A stretch of DNA of 64,000 bases from Symsagittifera roscoffensis (GCF_963678635.1 NC_087066.1:42313777-42377776); one strand, 5' to 3'; shown: positions 31,501 to 41,927, counted from the stretch's first letter. Numbers and translations are program-made. The notes: generated by a model not told the origin, from the sequence alone.

Positions 31501-34500
31501 ATTAAAATGCATTATTTTAAATTTTATTACCGATTTTCAATTTATAACACTTGCTCGGGTACTGATTTTCTGACTTGCTCAAATTCTTAAAATTCAAAAA
31601 AAGTACATTTCAAAGTAGACGTTTAGATCAGTAAAGACTTTTTACGGTGTAATCAATTTTGTATACTCCACCTGGTGGGTTTTTTTTAGCTCATTTTTCA
31701 AAGCATGATTTTTTTGAATGCAGAGAGTTTTTTACATTAACTGAAAATTCTGTGATTAGTAAACTTTGATTTGGCATAGTTTTATTTTCATTTTTACTAC
31801 AAAGAACATTTTTATAGTCCGACTTAGTCAATTTAAATTGCGTATTTTTGAGGGCGCGTTTTTATTCATGTTTTAATTCTTTAAAATGCCTGTTTTCCAG
31901 GTCGATTGTGGGCAATTTGTCGAATTTCATCAAAATTGTCACATAGACCATTAAGAAATGATCAGAGCTACCCCCTCTGGAACTATCAGTTTTTGGATTC
32001 AAAAACTTACCCATGTATTCCGGGAATGAAAAAGACAGATTTATTTTTTGTGCTTGGTTTTGCATCTTAACAATTTCTTTCTCGAATAGGCGGCGTAAAA
32101 AAGATGTCGTTCATGCGACGTGAAACCTCAGCGAGAAAAATGAAGCATCAATGTGAAAAACTCAACCAGAATTGGCCAGTTCATATTATTTCACGAGGAT
32201 TGAAAAACTAAGGGCAGATGAGGAAATTTTGCATTTTCAGAACCGAATTGCAATGGTAACCTCAAAAAAACAGTGACCAAAATCAAAACACTGCTAAGCA
32301 CAAAACAACCTGACTCAGAATATCCAACCCAACCTAGCTCAATCGCCAAAAACCGCCACCGAAACCCGCCGAGGAACTCGATGGCATTCGCATACGAGGA
32401 ATCCCTGAATAAACGGAGAAGGAAGCAAGATTGCGCCAAGCACACGATCTCGCCGAACTTCAAAAAGTATTGACCCATATGGATGTCAATGCCTCTGGGT
32501 CGATATGACGAGAACAAGATAAGAACAATCCTATTAAAAGTGTCCAATGCATATCAACGACGAATGATATTGCTATCTGCGAGGAAACTGAAAAACTCCC
32601 CGCAACCAACTTTACCTCAGCCGACAACTGACGAAGGAAGAAGCTGATCAAGAAAACCTTGCCCTCGTCAGAAGACGGCAACTTATCAGCGACAAATCTG
32701 TAGACAGAAAGGACATAAAAGTCCATGATGCAACTCTGTACGTTCGAAAAGGTGGAAAGTGGATAAAAGAGAAACTTCCAGATCCCGAAGCACTGAATTG
32801 ACTAGCAGCGACGATGAATATCCTTGTTTAAAATGTTTAAAAGTATTCTTGAGTATCAACGGCGGACAACCTTCTCTAATGCTGTCCAAGTAAAAAACGC
32901 TTATCAAGTCATCTGCCTAACTGAAACCTGGTTGACAGAAAGCATCGGCGACGCTGCACTTTTTCTGGCAAACTACGTTATCCACCGAAATGACAGACCG
33001 AGTGACAAAGGCTTGACAAAACATGGTGGCGTACTCATAGCAGTAAACCGTAACATTCCAAGTAGCCAAATCAATTCCGCGTTTCAAGATTGTGTTATCA
33101 TCCGCATATCACTGAACAAGCCGATTTTAATATGCTGCATCTACAGCGCTCTTTCAAACAGTACCTACACATGGGAAATCTCAGATCTAATCGAACTCCT
33201 AAAGTTCCTGAGGCATAAGCAATCTGAACAAAGTGCAATTTGTTCGTATATAGTTGGAGATATAAATTTTAACTGTACACACTGGCCGTCAATGACTTCA
33301 ACTTCTCTAGATGAGCAGTCAATCCTTGACGAACTCTGTGAGTCCAACTTCCAACAACTAATAAAAACCTCTGATGGAAAATCACTAGACATTCTCCTAA
33401 GTAACAAACCGCAAGTCTCGTTTGAATACCGACCTGTTCATAAAAAGACACCAGCCATCAAACAAAAACTAGATTTTGGCGTTTTTGCGTACAAGAAAAC
33501 AAACTGGGAAGAAGTGAATGAATTCATTCGTCAACACCCCTTCCAACCATTTTGCTTGAGCAACGTTGAACTGAAGCTCGATCATTGGGACGAGTGGTTA
33601 TACGAAATACTACAGGACCTGCTACCTATCACTAGAAAACACAGGTCTGAACTAGCTCCTTGGGTGGGAAGCAATTCCTCCAACCTTATCAAGAAATTAA
33701 ATACACTCCAACTTAAAAATCAGCGAAAACCTACCCCATCGAACGAAGGCAAAATTGAAAATCTGCAAACTGAACTAACACTGTCCCTTCAAAATGACCA
33801 ACATCTCCACGAAAAAATGCTTTTTGAGAATGGGAAATTTAGCGAAATACAACGATATTTGAAATCGATCACCAAGTCTCACATGATCCCTTCAGAGATC
33901 TTCCTAGATCAAAAAATAGCCAATACAGACGCTCAAAAAGCTGAATTGTTTAACATTTATTTTCAATCCGTTTTCACACGAAACGCCAACGTTGGGAAAG
34001 CAGAACGACAAGATAATGTTCTTCTGAACAGTATCAATTTCACTATCAATGAAATAGAAGATGCCCTGAACGAGCTGCACTTAAATAAGGCAAATGGACC
34101 AGATATGATGGGTAATACTTTTCTGAAAAACCTCTCAAAGTCACTACCAAAATCATTTCACTTACTGTTCAACTTGATTGCAAATAAAGCGATATTTCAA
34201 TCAAAATGGAAGATCAGCAAAATTGCACCAATTTTCAAAGACGGGGATAAACAAGACGTATCAAATTACAGGCCGATCAGCCTGCTCTCAGCAGTTTCAA
34301 AACTGCTTGAGAAACTAATATTTGATAAACTGGCCCAAATTGTCTACCCAACCCTAACACCAGACCAACACGGTTTTATACCTAAACGATCGACGATAAC
34401 AAACCTAATAGAGTATCTACACGAGATATTTAGCTGCCTAGATTCGCCAAACTGCAACTACCTGAACACCTTCTACTTGGACTTTCAAAAGGCTTTTGAC

Positions 34501-37389
34501 AAAGTCTCGCACGGAATCCTCATGGAGAAATTATCGACTTCTGGAATTGGAGGAAATTGTTTATCTCTGATACACAGCTACCTCTAGAACCGGAAGCAAA
34601 CCGTGAGGCTGAATGACACAATTTCCGGAGAGCTGGAAGTCTTCAGCGGCGTTCCCCATGGCTCTATACTCGGGCCGCTTCTCTTCCTAGTCTTCATAAA
34701 TGATCTACCGTCCTGTGTCATGTCCGCAACATTTGGTTATGCAGACGACTACAAAATTGTTGGAGACAACCCTTTAACCCTCAACATAGATGTTAGGAGA
34801 CTTTGGAGGTGGTGCGAGGAAAAGTGCATGTCCATGAACCTGACGAAAAAAAAAGTCCTCTGTATCGAAGGATCAGCTACGATTGCACTCCCCAGTTACA
34901 GCTTCGAAACCACTGGGCATCCTGATAACCGACACGCTCTCTTGGACGCAACACACGAAAAAGAGGGCTGAGAAAGCCTTAAACACTCTCTTCGTACTCA
35001 AAAGGAATCTCCCAAAGGCGAATTTCGCGACCAGAAAAAACGCATATATCTGTTACGTTGTGCCAATTCTGTGCTACGGTTCAGCTATCTCGAAACCATC
35101 AAAAGGTGACTTAGGAATCAAAGAAAGTGTGCAGCGGAAGGCGATATCGCGGATTTTCATGACAAGCAATAGCCATATCTCCTCTGACGACAAACTCGTG
35201 AAACTTAACATCCTTCCTTTGTCTCTTTACCAAGAGCTTCATGTTGGACTGCTGTTTGCAAAAATACTAGCTGGAAAAGTTGACATCGATTGGAGAAGCC
35301 ATGTAAGCATCACTGACGTTGGAAACCGAAGAGCTCAAATGACACGAAATTTCGTCTGCAAACAAATGCGTCTGAAGAAGTGCGAGTCAGATTTCTGGTT
35401 TCGGGCATGTCGTCTTGGTAATCTGTACAACGAATACTTCAAATGTGACATATTGTTTGACTCAGAATGCAAAAACAGATTTCTATGAATGTACACAAAG
35501 TGTTTCAAAACTTGCTACAACGAATCAGACACATGCACTTGGCGCATTTTATGCGAATGCTACAACTGTAGAGACCTGAAGAAACTTACACTTATAACTG
35601 AAAACTAAACTTTGAACAATAGCTCTGATCATTTCTTATTGGATTATGTAAAATCTCGCAGTACTCGAAGAAAATTTTGTTGAATATGGACATTGAAAAC
35701 TGGCATCTTAGAGGGTTAAAACCTGAATTTGCGCGTGAAATTGTCCGACACTGGCTGTTCGTATAGATTATGTGCTTCAGTATGAATGGACCACAAAATC
35801 TTTCAAAAAGTTTCATGAAACTCTTTATAACAGCTTTTTGTTTTCGGCTCAATAAATTTAGACCCGATAACTTTCGCCTTTGTTGCCGTTCGATGAATGG
35901 TTTTCAATTGTTTTTCAGGATGTTTATAAACTTCAGCGGACACAATTTTTTTTATGTTTCTGTCTTTTATTTTCGTTTTGATTTTGGCTGTCTTTTTTCC
36001 CCTGACTATATTGTAGCGCAATGTAGAGCCTAATGCGAAGCTTTTTACGCCAGTTCAATACTGGCTGTTGATACTGACCAAGTTTTTGAATTGGGACATG
36101 ATGCAGGACGCTAAATGTAAAGGTTGCCTGGAGAGTTTTACTATCGATTTGACTTTGAGAGAAAAAAGTACAAAAAAGAAAAAATTTAACGTGATTTTAG
36201 AGCTTTTTGCACATTTGAGCATCAGCAGGTTTGAACAAATGAATTTAGCCTAGCATCAACTTATTTTATTATTAAGAACCTTATTCTTTTCTAAGCTAAG
36301 ATTTATTTGCTGATGCGTATTGGTTCCGCTTTTTGTGCACTTGTACAGCTTTTTGATAACATGTGATTCGACATTGGAATAGTATTAACACATTAACACA
36401 CGAGGTTTGCCATGACATCGAGATTGCGCCAAAATTTCAGCCGTTGCAAGGCGAAAGCTGAAATTATTTAACCCCCACGCCAAACCATCTCAAAAACTGC
36501 TGAGAGACGGATACAAATATCAAGAAACGCTGAAGAATTCAAATATTAGCAAAGAAGTTGACACTTAGAGCTACTCTGACAGCAATGCGGACGAAGCAGC
36601 AATAAGCCGAAAAACTAAGTGAGAAAAAACAAGAAAGCTACCCGGAATCGATGAGCTACATAAGAACTTAAATAAGCGTCGGGCTCCTCTGAAGCTCGAT
36701 ACATTTATAAGGTGGTGCAGATCGTTGTGCAAAATTCAATTAATCGACAACTGTATAAGCGCCATTGTAGAGGAAGGACGGCTGAGATAAATTATTACGA
36801 TGATGCATTTAATGCTGATATATGACTTCATTGTTACAATTTGCTGATATATATGCATTTTAATATAGCTGGTATGGCCCTATCCAGCTTGTGTACTGAC
36901 CGTCAAAAAACTAAATACCTAATCCTGAGTTGAACATATTTTTTTCTGAATAGATCAAATAGTTAGTTGGCTTTGTTATAACCTTTCACCAGTAGAAGTG
37001 TTGGTCAGGCCATTTGGAAATGTCTGTCTGAAAATCTGTGCGCTGACATTGTCGGCAAGCTCATAATATTGTGACTCCAGTGCAATTTTCACTTCGGAAT
37101 GTCCAGAAACTGCATAGCCACGAATGTTTCCTTCATATGAACCAATTTTTGTTTGTCCGGTATATCGCTGTAAGTACTGTAGACTCAATGAACTACCGGA
37201 TATCTAAATTTCAATTTTGCTGAATGTTTGCCAGTCTGATTTTGTGAAAAATTTACAACTTACTTGATATTCGGTAGAAGCGTCTCGTATAAATGCGTTA
37301 TTCGAAATGCTCAGACCAGCTAAAGTCAAGTAAAATATTTCAACGAAAATTGAGATAGAAAATATGCGTTTGATAGAAAGGCATGCCAT
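17366..37389 (-). CDS. Secreted glycoside-hydrolase-like protein gene, five exons seen (3' part missing)
   Basis: Exons on the - strand: 37389-37264, 37203-36983, 20622-20485, 19372-19177 and 17648-17366. All introns are GT-AG and the phases (0, 2, 2, 0) fit, giving 321 codons before the last donor. Residues 1-25 are a signal peptide. The exon 2 end has a Arg-Gln-Thr-Phe-Pro-Asn-Gly motif, exon 3 a Trp-Ser-Leu-Gly-Asp motif, exon 4 a Ser-Gly-Pro-Leu-Met-Ile block, exon 5 a Tyr-Leu-Gly-Tyr-Tyr-Thr-Asp-Asn-Gly-Ala block and a Val-Gln-x-Asp-Ser-Trp strand. I recognise this order from an uncharacterised eukaryotic family with a predicted TIM-barrel, glycosidase-like fold; substrate unknown. Intron 2 is 16.4 kb and full of LINEs and MITEs, and the intron after exon 5 carries E2. 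Later exons must lie left of the window or be lost. Confidence is good for the exons, moderate for the function. Confidence 0.7.
17649..19176 (-). other. Intron 4 of the glycoside-hydrolase-like gene
   Basis: 1.5 kb, A/T-rich, with no other gene seen; minisatellite at its 5' end (19026-19170). Confidence 0.55.
19026..19170. repeat. Minisatellite with a 15-bp unit (GAATGAATGAGACCT)
   Basis: About nine degenerate copies. On the - strand it reads as a 5-residue repeat, which explains the His-Ser-Gly-Leu-Ile ORF there; that ORF is intronic. Confidence 0.85.
19177..19372 (-). CDS. Exon 4 of the glycoside-hydrolase-like gene
   Basis: Acceptor GCTAG|A, donor TTCA|GTGTCA. The donor is followed at once by a 15-bp minisatellite in the intron. 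Contains a Cys-Tyr-Gly-Ile-Met-Gly motif and two Asn-X-Thr sites. Codon usage differs from the A/T-rich surroundings. Confidence 0.72.
19711..20140. mobile_element. hAT-like non-autonomous element (MITE), copy 1
   Basis: Ends CAGGGGCGGATTTA and TAGATCCGCTCCTG are inverted repeats. TCTCGCAC at 19703-19710 and 20141-20148 is an exact 8-bp target duplication. 8-bp duplications and CAG-starting ends are typical of hAT elements. No transposase ORF. Inside are Gly/Cys-poor homopolymer runs. Confidence 0.85.
20485..20622 (-). CDS. Exon 3 of the glycoside-hydrolase-like gene
   Basis: Acceptor TTTAAG|G, donor TTTC|GTGAAT. Without splicing the frame stops at TGA 20481-20483. The exon is rich in Trp, Phe and Gly with a Trp-Pro-Cys-Phe start, and its borders restore the frame to exons 2 and 4. 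Confidence 0.6.
20685..21115. mobile_element. Foldback MITE with ATGCTTATCATACAATTTCATATATGG ends (given shortened)
   Basis: Left arm from 20685 and right arm 21089-21115 are inverted copies of about 27 bp. Further copies of the TGCTTAT/ATAAGCA core lie inside (20718, 20815, 20930, 21063). No clear target duplication. No coding capacity. Confidence 0.65.
21116..22008. other. No feature recognised (intron 2 of the - strand gene)
   Basis: A/T-rich sequence with short random ORFs only. Confidence 0.4.
22017..22387. mobile_element. hAT-like MITE, copy 2 (inverted relative to copy 1)
   Basis: Starts CAGGCGCGGA, ends TAAATCCGCTACTG, and is flanked by exact 8-bp ATCACAAG at 22009-22016 and 22388-22395. 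Internal sequence (GGATATCTCAAA, GCGCC, AAAAACGC-like runs) matches copy 1 in reverse orientation. Confidence 0.85.
22396..24200. other. No gene; one local tandem duplication
   Basis: Around 22690-22800 and 22890-23000 a block with GGTTATGCTG...TGACTGACGCGT is repeated with divergence, about 205 bases apart. The rest is featureless intron sequence. Confidence 0.4.
24200..25250 (-). pseudogene. LINE reverse-transcriptase fragment (copy D)
   Basis: At 24579-24391 a frame reads Gln-Tyr-Gly-Leu-Arg-Pro-Lys-Lys-Ser-Thr followed by a Leu-Ile-Glu-Tyr-Leu-His-Glu helix, the fingers-palm part of non-LTR reverse transcriptases. Neighbouring parts are broken by stops and frameshifts. It resembles the intact RT of copy C (32.3-35.6 kb). 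Confidence 0.6.
25462..25574. repeat. (TAG)n microsatellite
   Basis: About 37 copies of TAG with one TTG interruption near 25514. The poly-Tyr ORF on the - strand is only its translation. Confidence 0.95.
25934..27040 (-). pseudogene. LINE reverse transcriptase remnant (copy A)
   Basis: 27039-26764: Ile-Ser-Pro-Val-Phe-Lys-Lys-Gly and Asn-Tyr-Arg-Pro-Val-Ser-Leu. 26643-26440: Gly-Val-Pro-Gln-Gly-Ser-Ile-Met-Gly-Pro. 26428-25934: Phe-Ala-Asp-Asp catalytic box followed by the thumb region. One frame change and one stop separate the pieces. Confidence 0.8.
28396..29172 (-). pseudogene. LINE ORF1 with PHD-type zinc finger, coiled coil and basic C-terminus
   Basis: 29172-28714 starts with Cys-X2-Cys...His-X2-Cys...Cys-X2-Cys, the second half of a PHD finger, then a heptad-like Glu/Leu region and a Leu-Arg-Phe-Ser-Gly-Ile-Pro-Glu strand of an RRM-like fold. 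After a disrupted stretch, 28593-28396 reads a Lys-rich helix and Asp-Ile-Lys-Ile-Arg-Lys-Gly, as in LINE ORF1 C-termini. Role: RNA binding and ribonucleoprotein assembly. Confidence 0.7.
29440..29777 (-). pseudogene. LINE endonuclease N-terminal fragment (copy B)
   Basis: The - strand reads Ile-Cys-Leu-Thr-Glu-Thr-Trp-Leu, the signature of the apurinic-type endonuclease in jockey-like LINEs, then Lys-His-Gly-Gly-Val-Met-Ile. It is a separate copy, since copy A has its own ORF1 just to its left. Confidence 0.65.
30061..30989. repeat. Inverted pair of a 22-bp motif plus a 10-bp satellite motif
   Basis: The block GGAGGCCAGACAG...ACTGTC at 30061-30082 recurs inverted at 30968-30989; GTGCTCTCAT (30099-30108) also recurs inverted (30957-30966). 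The left copy has a 16-base insert between the two parts. It may be the 5' UTR of two head-to-head LINE copies (B on -, C on +). A (TTC)n tract at 30157-30184 and a C-run near 30640 lie between. Confidence 0.55.
31144..31489 (-). pseudogene. Unrecognised coding-like remnant
   Basis: Two overlapping frames (31489-31274 and 31380-31144) read with codon usage unlike the A/T-rich surroundings: charged, with Phe-Phe-Pro-Pro-Glu-Gly and a Lys/Arg-rich end. A single frame change would join them. No family recognised; a transposon ORF or an exon is possible. Confidence 0.35.
31490..32250. other. No feature recognised
   Basis: A/T-rich intron sequence of the - strand gene without repeats I can identify. 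Confidence 0.35.
32256..32800 (+). pseudogene. LINE copy C ORF1 remnant
   Basis: Several frames give ORF1-like pieces: Gly-Ile-Arg-Ile-Arg-Gly-Ile-Pro-Glu (about 32373), a Lys/Leu helix, and Lys-Val-His-Asp-Ala-Thr-Leu-Tyr-Val-Arg-Lys-Gly near the end (32715-32799). Many frameshifts. Confidence 0.55.
32824..35488 (+). pseudogene. LINE copy C ORF2: endonuclease and reverse transcriptase
   Basis: 32824-34587 holds the endonuclease (Leu-Thr-Glu-Thr-Trp-Leu; Gly-Asp-Ile-Asn-Phe) and RT fingers/palm (Asn-Tyr-Arg-Pro-Ile-Ser-Leu; Gln-His-Gly-Phe; Phe-Asp-Lys-Val). A TAG at 34585-34587 interrupts it. 34588-34971 has Gly-Val-Pro-His-Gly-Ser-Ile-Leu-Gly-Pro and Tyr-Ala-Asp-Asp, so the catalytic pair is kept. 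A frame change near 34915 leads to 34883-35488, thumb and C-terminus. After the TGA at 35486-35488 the frame goes on for about 40 codons with Cys-x-x-Cys pairs to about 35608, so that stop may be a lesion too. Confidence 0.85.
35621..36975. other. No feature recognised
   Basis: Intron sequence of the - strand gene with short random ORFs; no repeat with clear borders. Confidence 0.35.
36983..37389 (-). CDS. Exons 1 and 2 of the glycoside-hydrolase-like gene (60-base intron)
   Basis: Exon 1 37389-37264 encodes the signal peptide and starts at the ATG on 37389; donor is CAA|GTAAGT. Intron 37263-37204 is 60 bases. Exon 2 37203-36983 ends at AAAG|GTTATA, a weaker donor chosen because it fits the phase of the exon at 20622. 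If that donor is not used, the frame reads five more bases of coding to TAA at 36976-36978, giving a 117-aa secreted protein. Confidence 0.68.
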
Positions 37390-38988
37390 TATTGAAATAT
37401 CATATCAAACTCCAGATACCAGTACTCGTTGGGTTACAATAATAATGCAGATTACCTTTTCGCCTAAAGTGTATGTTGACTTCATTCATTAAATTCAATC
37501 GAACTAAATATAACACAAGTTATTTTATGAAGTTTAAAGACTTGTCGGATTTTCATAAACTTGCGAATTAAACGATCAATTTAAGAAAATTTAGATATAC
37601 AGAACCAGGAGTGTGCCATAAGTTATTGAATAAATAATTAAATGCAATAATTGAACAAAAAACACATTTGATATTGGCTGTTACCCATGTGATTTTTTGA
37701 GTTGACTTTTGTCAATAAGTTGCAGAAACTGGTATTTCACAAAAATTTAAAATTTTTTATTATGTCATCAAGTTCGCGATTTTTTCAGATTATTAACTTG
37801 TTAAGCAAAATCAGTTAAATTGTTGGATAGTTCGCTTATGATCAATTCAAATTTCTTAACTTCTCCGGACCTCTTGATCTAGAGGTTGTGATTTAGCCCG
37901 CGACGGCAATTGTCCTAGGATTTGTAATGGCCATTTGTTCTCTTTCAAAAGAAAAGTTAGCGCGTTTTAAAGTTTTTTTTTTAGGATTGACAGCTAACCA
38001 AAATCAACGTATTGGAAAACGTATTGGAAAACATTGCCCTTACCACCCGTTCCCTCTCAGCCCGCTACTGATAGTCGTTAATTGTTCAACTATCAAAACC
38101 AATACCATATTCAAGGCATTAAGTATCACGAAATTTTTTTGTCGACCATATTCAAGGCATTAAGTATCACGAAATTTTTTTGTCGAATTTAGAAGAAATG
38201 AAAGAAATCAGTGTATTCCGCCTGGACCTATTTAAATCGGTCAGACCATGTAGAAAGGTTTTCTTTTTTTTTCAATGAGCTTCGCCTCCAAAGCATTTAT
38301 ATACATCATTTCTTCAAATTAATTATAAAATCCTTCCTACCAGTTGAGTATAAATTTTGAAAATGACTTAAATGCTATTTAAGTTTTTTGTTTAACAATT
38401 TTTATCTGTTTTGCTGCTTCAGGCCCAGCGATCTGTGTTGTGCATCAAGTTTAAGCACAAGATTATTCAATGTCACAAAGTGAAAAAGTTGCTGAGTTTT
38501 GTCGAAAATGTTCGAGCTCTGATTCTTTTCTATACCAGAAAATGAAATATCTTATCGGGTAGTTTTTGCTGACAATATTAACTCAGCCTTTTTGACAGAC
38601 TTTTTAAAATATTGTCTGAAAGATATTGATGCTTTAAGCGCAAAATTAAAAGTTATCTTAGCTGGGACAATTTGTACAGTCTTGAAGGTTTGAAATTTGC
38701 CAGTTTGGAATATATATCATTCGCGTCAAGTTTTTAATTTTCATAAATGGCTTTCAATGAATCAAATTTCAAAGAGGTTGAGTTAAGTGTTTTAAGAGGT
38801 TGAGAAGATTCGCGTCTGTCATTTTTTTCGTGTTTGAGTTTTGTGACAAAAATTTTTTTCTCATAAGTTTATTTCTCATAATTTCAGTTTATAACCTAAG
38901 TTAATAAAATCAGTTAATAAACTAAATTCATAACGAAGTTTTTATCATCTGAAAGATATTGTTGCCTTGAGCTCAATTTTATAAGGAT
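37390..38988. other. Intergenic, with a 42-bp tandem duplication
   Basis: A CATATTCAAGGCATTAAG-starting block of about 42 bp is repeated directly at 38106-38186. Nothing else is recognised upstream of the glycoside-hydrolase-like gene; its promoter should lie here. Confidence 0.4.
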
Positions 38989-38996
38989 ATTTCAGC

Positions 38997-40652
38997 GGTG
39001 TCCCACTCTTTAACCCCACGTTTCTTAACCCCCAATTTTTACACCCCCTTATTTATAACCCCGTAACAAGATAACCCCTCAACAATTTGACCCCCTAGTA
39101 ATACCGATAATTTGTTTCAAATTCAGTCCTTTTTTATAAGTACAGGAGTTTTGCAATTATGTGCCCTAATTGAGGCCTGAAAAGCCACTCTTAATTCACT
39201 TGATGCCTCTAGCCTCTCAAAAATAATTGCATTTCGATTAGTTAGAGAAATAATCCCTCATTCACGCGTTTAAAACAGAGACAACTTTATGGTGCTAATT
39301 GAAAGCAACTCAAGAATTTTTTTAAAAAAAGAACATTAAATCATACTGCCTTATACTTGAAAGATTGTTGTACTATTCTTTGAGTTAAAATGTTTGAAGG
39401 GTCTTTCCATTTTACTTTATCCTCCAAACACTAACAAATTTTAGTAGCATCAGGCCACGAGTAATATCTTAAACGTAAGAACAAAACCACTACTAACTGG
39501 AACTGCTCAAAATACCAGACTCATAAATGCCGAGCAACAGCAACTACAGACGGCTAAATTTTTTTTTCAAACGAGGGGTGAGCATAATCACGACATATCC
39601 ACGGGAAAACCTGATGCTCGACTACTTTTGAAACATATCAAGGACCTGAGCGAGTGTGATACTCCGACTGTCGCAGTCGCCACAGTAATTCAGCTCTCAT
39701 AACAAACAATCTTGCCACTAATGCAAATTTAGATCGAACTGCACAACGCATGCGCCAGCAACGAGAACATGTTTTACCAGTCTCCTCAGCAACAAGAAAT
39801 TTCGAAATACCCGAGCTATTTAGGAACTTCGAAAGATTTGATAGTGTACAGTATGATCACCAAAGGATTATATTTTTCGGTGACCCAGAAATGCTACGTG
39901 TGCTCGAAAAGTCAAAGTTTTGGTTGGCTGACGGAACTTTCAAAGCTACTCCTAAAATGTTTTATCTCGGAGACGTAAAAAAACGCATTGAAGAATGCTG
40001 TCTCTAGCATTTTAATCCCGGAACAACTGCTCCATTGGTGGGAAGCTAGCTTGGTTGGGACTTGGGGCTGGCAAACCCTTTAGACATTGCGTTGTATGCC
40101 GACAGTTGAAAAAAAATTGACAAACATTAGATGGTTCGAAAAATTAGTTAAGTTTTACTTAAAAATTATTGCCATTTAAAAAAAAAAAACTTAGATAAGA
40201 TCGATCAAAGTTTTGGTCACAACCAGTTTTCTTTCCATAATTCGTTTAATTTAAGCCTCTTAATTTATTATTAGCAAGATTGTTTTCAAGATCAAGTTCA
40301 ATTTTGGAGAAATCTAATCATTTTTGGTTAATAATTTGAATCATGCAGATCTGAATGGTTTTCAATTTCATATCAAAGTCTAGACTATCGGCAAGTTCAT
40401 TTTTGTTCAAATCTAAACAGCATTTAGCAGCTTGCATGTTATTTCGTTTTGATTCGCGAAATTTTTCGCAATTAAATTTTGATGTTTATCGACGCTATGG
40501 TTCCGAGCTTCTTTCAAGTAGGTTTCACTTTGATTCTATTAATTGGTATTAAAAAGGGGTTAAATTGTAGTTGTGTTATCTAATTCTGTGGTTATATGAG
40601 AGGAATTAAGAGAAAGGGGGTTAAAAAACGCGGGGTGATAAGCTTGGGAACC
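38997..40652 (+). mobile_element. Mutator-like DNA transposon, decayed
   Basis: Ends are inverted repeats of about 37 bp (GGTGTCCCACTC...TTAACCCCC against the reverse of GGGGGTTAAAAAACGCGGGG...GGGAACC). Flanks are ATTTCAGC (38989-38996) and ATGTCAGC (40653-40660), an 8-bp duplication with one mismatch. Inside is a FLYWCH/MULE transposase remnant (39555-40005). The short length shows most of the transposase is gone. Confidence 0.75.
39555..40005 (+). pseudogene. FLYWCH-MULE transposase fragment
   Basis: A His-Asn-His end of a FLYWCH finger (about 39580), then an alpha-helical linker and, in 39750-40007, the Leu-Ala-Asp-Gly-Thr-Phe-Lys motif at the start of the MULE transposase core, with Leu-Glu-Lys-Ser-Lys-x-Trp before it. 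The first catalytic Asp is in this motif; the rest of the core is missing. Confidence 0.7.
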
Positions 40653-40660
40653 ATGTCAGC

Positions 40661-41771
40661 TACATTTTTTCTTCTGTTTTGAAATTGATGATTTGGTCAG
40701 TTAGATAATAATTGCGCGCTTCACCTTTCTATTATTGGATAGCGTAAGCGGCGAGCTTGTTAGGCTTGAAAATTGTTCCAAATTTATTAAGACAGATTAC
40801 CGACTCAAGTAAGGATTTTTGATCTCGAAATAGGCTACTTTGTACTGGTGCTTGTTATTGTGTGTAGCAAGGTTTTCATTTTTTTCCATAGTATAATTAA
40901 TAATCTTTTCCCCTGCTCTTAGCAAGAGTGTTAAAAACGGGTACTATATTTTGCCCGTAATTATTTTCCCGCATGGCTCATCTGTGTTGGAAGTGTTGCC
41001 ACAGACTTATTTTGAGCATTTCAAATATCCGTTATACTCGAAATAGGGTTTTTATGTTGGTCGTAGTTTTACCAATTCGGTTTTTTTTGTTTTCATAGTT
41101 TTTTTTGGTTTTTTTTGGCTTAATAGGTTTCGAGCTGTACTATATCGGTTTAATGGCCTCATGTATCGTGTTTTTTTAGGGGAACTTGAAAAGTTTAATT
41201 GGTGTTCAAGTCTATTTGAATTTTTTGTTTCGGCTAGTAGGTTGTCTGCTCAAGTATCTTCAACGTTTTCAAGGCGTATTAATTTTCTTACGATGCTTGC
41301 CATCATCATCAGACAATGAAATCGATACTTTTTCATTGTCTGTTCACGTTTTTTTTTCCAAAACTAGCGTTATTCGTTTTGATAGATCCTGTTTGTTTGA
41401 CCGTTTCGATTTTTTTCAACTTACAGGCTTTGCTGTATTGTATTGCTAGTGGTGCGAAGTTCCGCTTCGCCTCTGTGTAAAATCAAAATTGCTTAGGGGC
41501 AAAAACTAGAGCACATGTTTCTGGGCGGTCAGATTATTCAAGGATTTTATCAGATACGAGCTGTCTTGTTTAGATAGCTTATGGTTACATTGAAATAACA
41601 TCAATTTCTTCAGATTAATGCATGGGCTGTTTCTGTACGAAAGAAAGCTTCTCTATCCACGGAAAAACTTTCGAGAATGTAAACCGAATTGCAGAAGGGA
41701 AAGTAATTTTCGATTGTTGTTGCTTTTTGTTGTTCGAGGAATAGAAAGTAAGGTTGAGTTCTGTGTTTCAG
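40661..41771 (+). other. No gene; dispersed repeat with GGCTTAATAGG core
   Basis: 41060-41180 shares blocks (GTAGTTTTACCAA, GGCTTAATAGG, AATGGCCTCAT) with 63515-63660 and more weakly with the ends of the tandem units. The first exon(s) of the kinase gene were not found here. Confidence 0.45.
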
Positions 41772-41927
41772 GGGCTTCAGTGTCGTAGATTTGATGGTAG
41801 ATAAGTCAAGCAGGGAAAAGAAGTTGTACGCAGTAAAACGAATCTTGACCCGAACCGTCGAAGATGAAAAAGCAGTTTTAGAGGAGGTCAAATTTCATCG
41901 GTTGATAAATCACCCCAACTTAATCAA
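41772..41927 (+). CDS. STK16: STK16-like exon: P-loop to helix C
   Basis: Acceptor TTTCAG|GGGC, donor ATCAA|GTTAGC. The exon starts at the third base of a Gly codon. It encodes 52 codons with the ATP-binding Lys and helix-C Glu. Confidence 0.78.

Larger units (their letters stand above)
32256..35620 (+). mobile_element. Nearly intact LINE (copy C)
   Basis: ORF1 relics (32256-32800) followed by a long ORF2 with endonuclease, reverse transcriptase and C-terminal Cys-rich region. Only a handful of lesions are visible. It has the opposite orientation to copies A, B and D and to the host gene. Confidence 0.85.
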
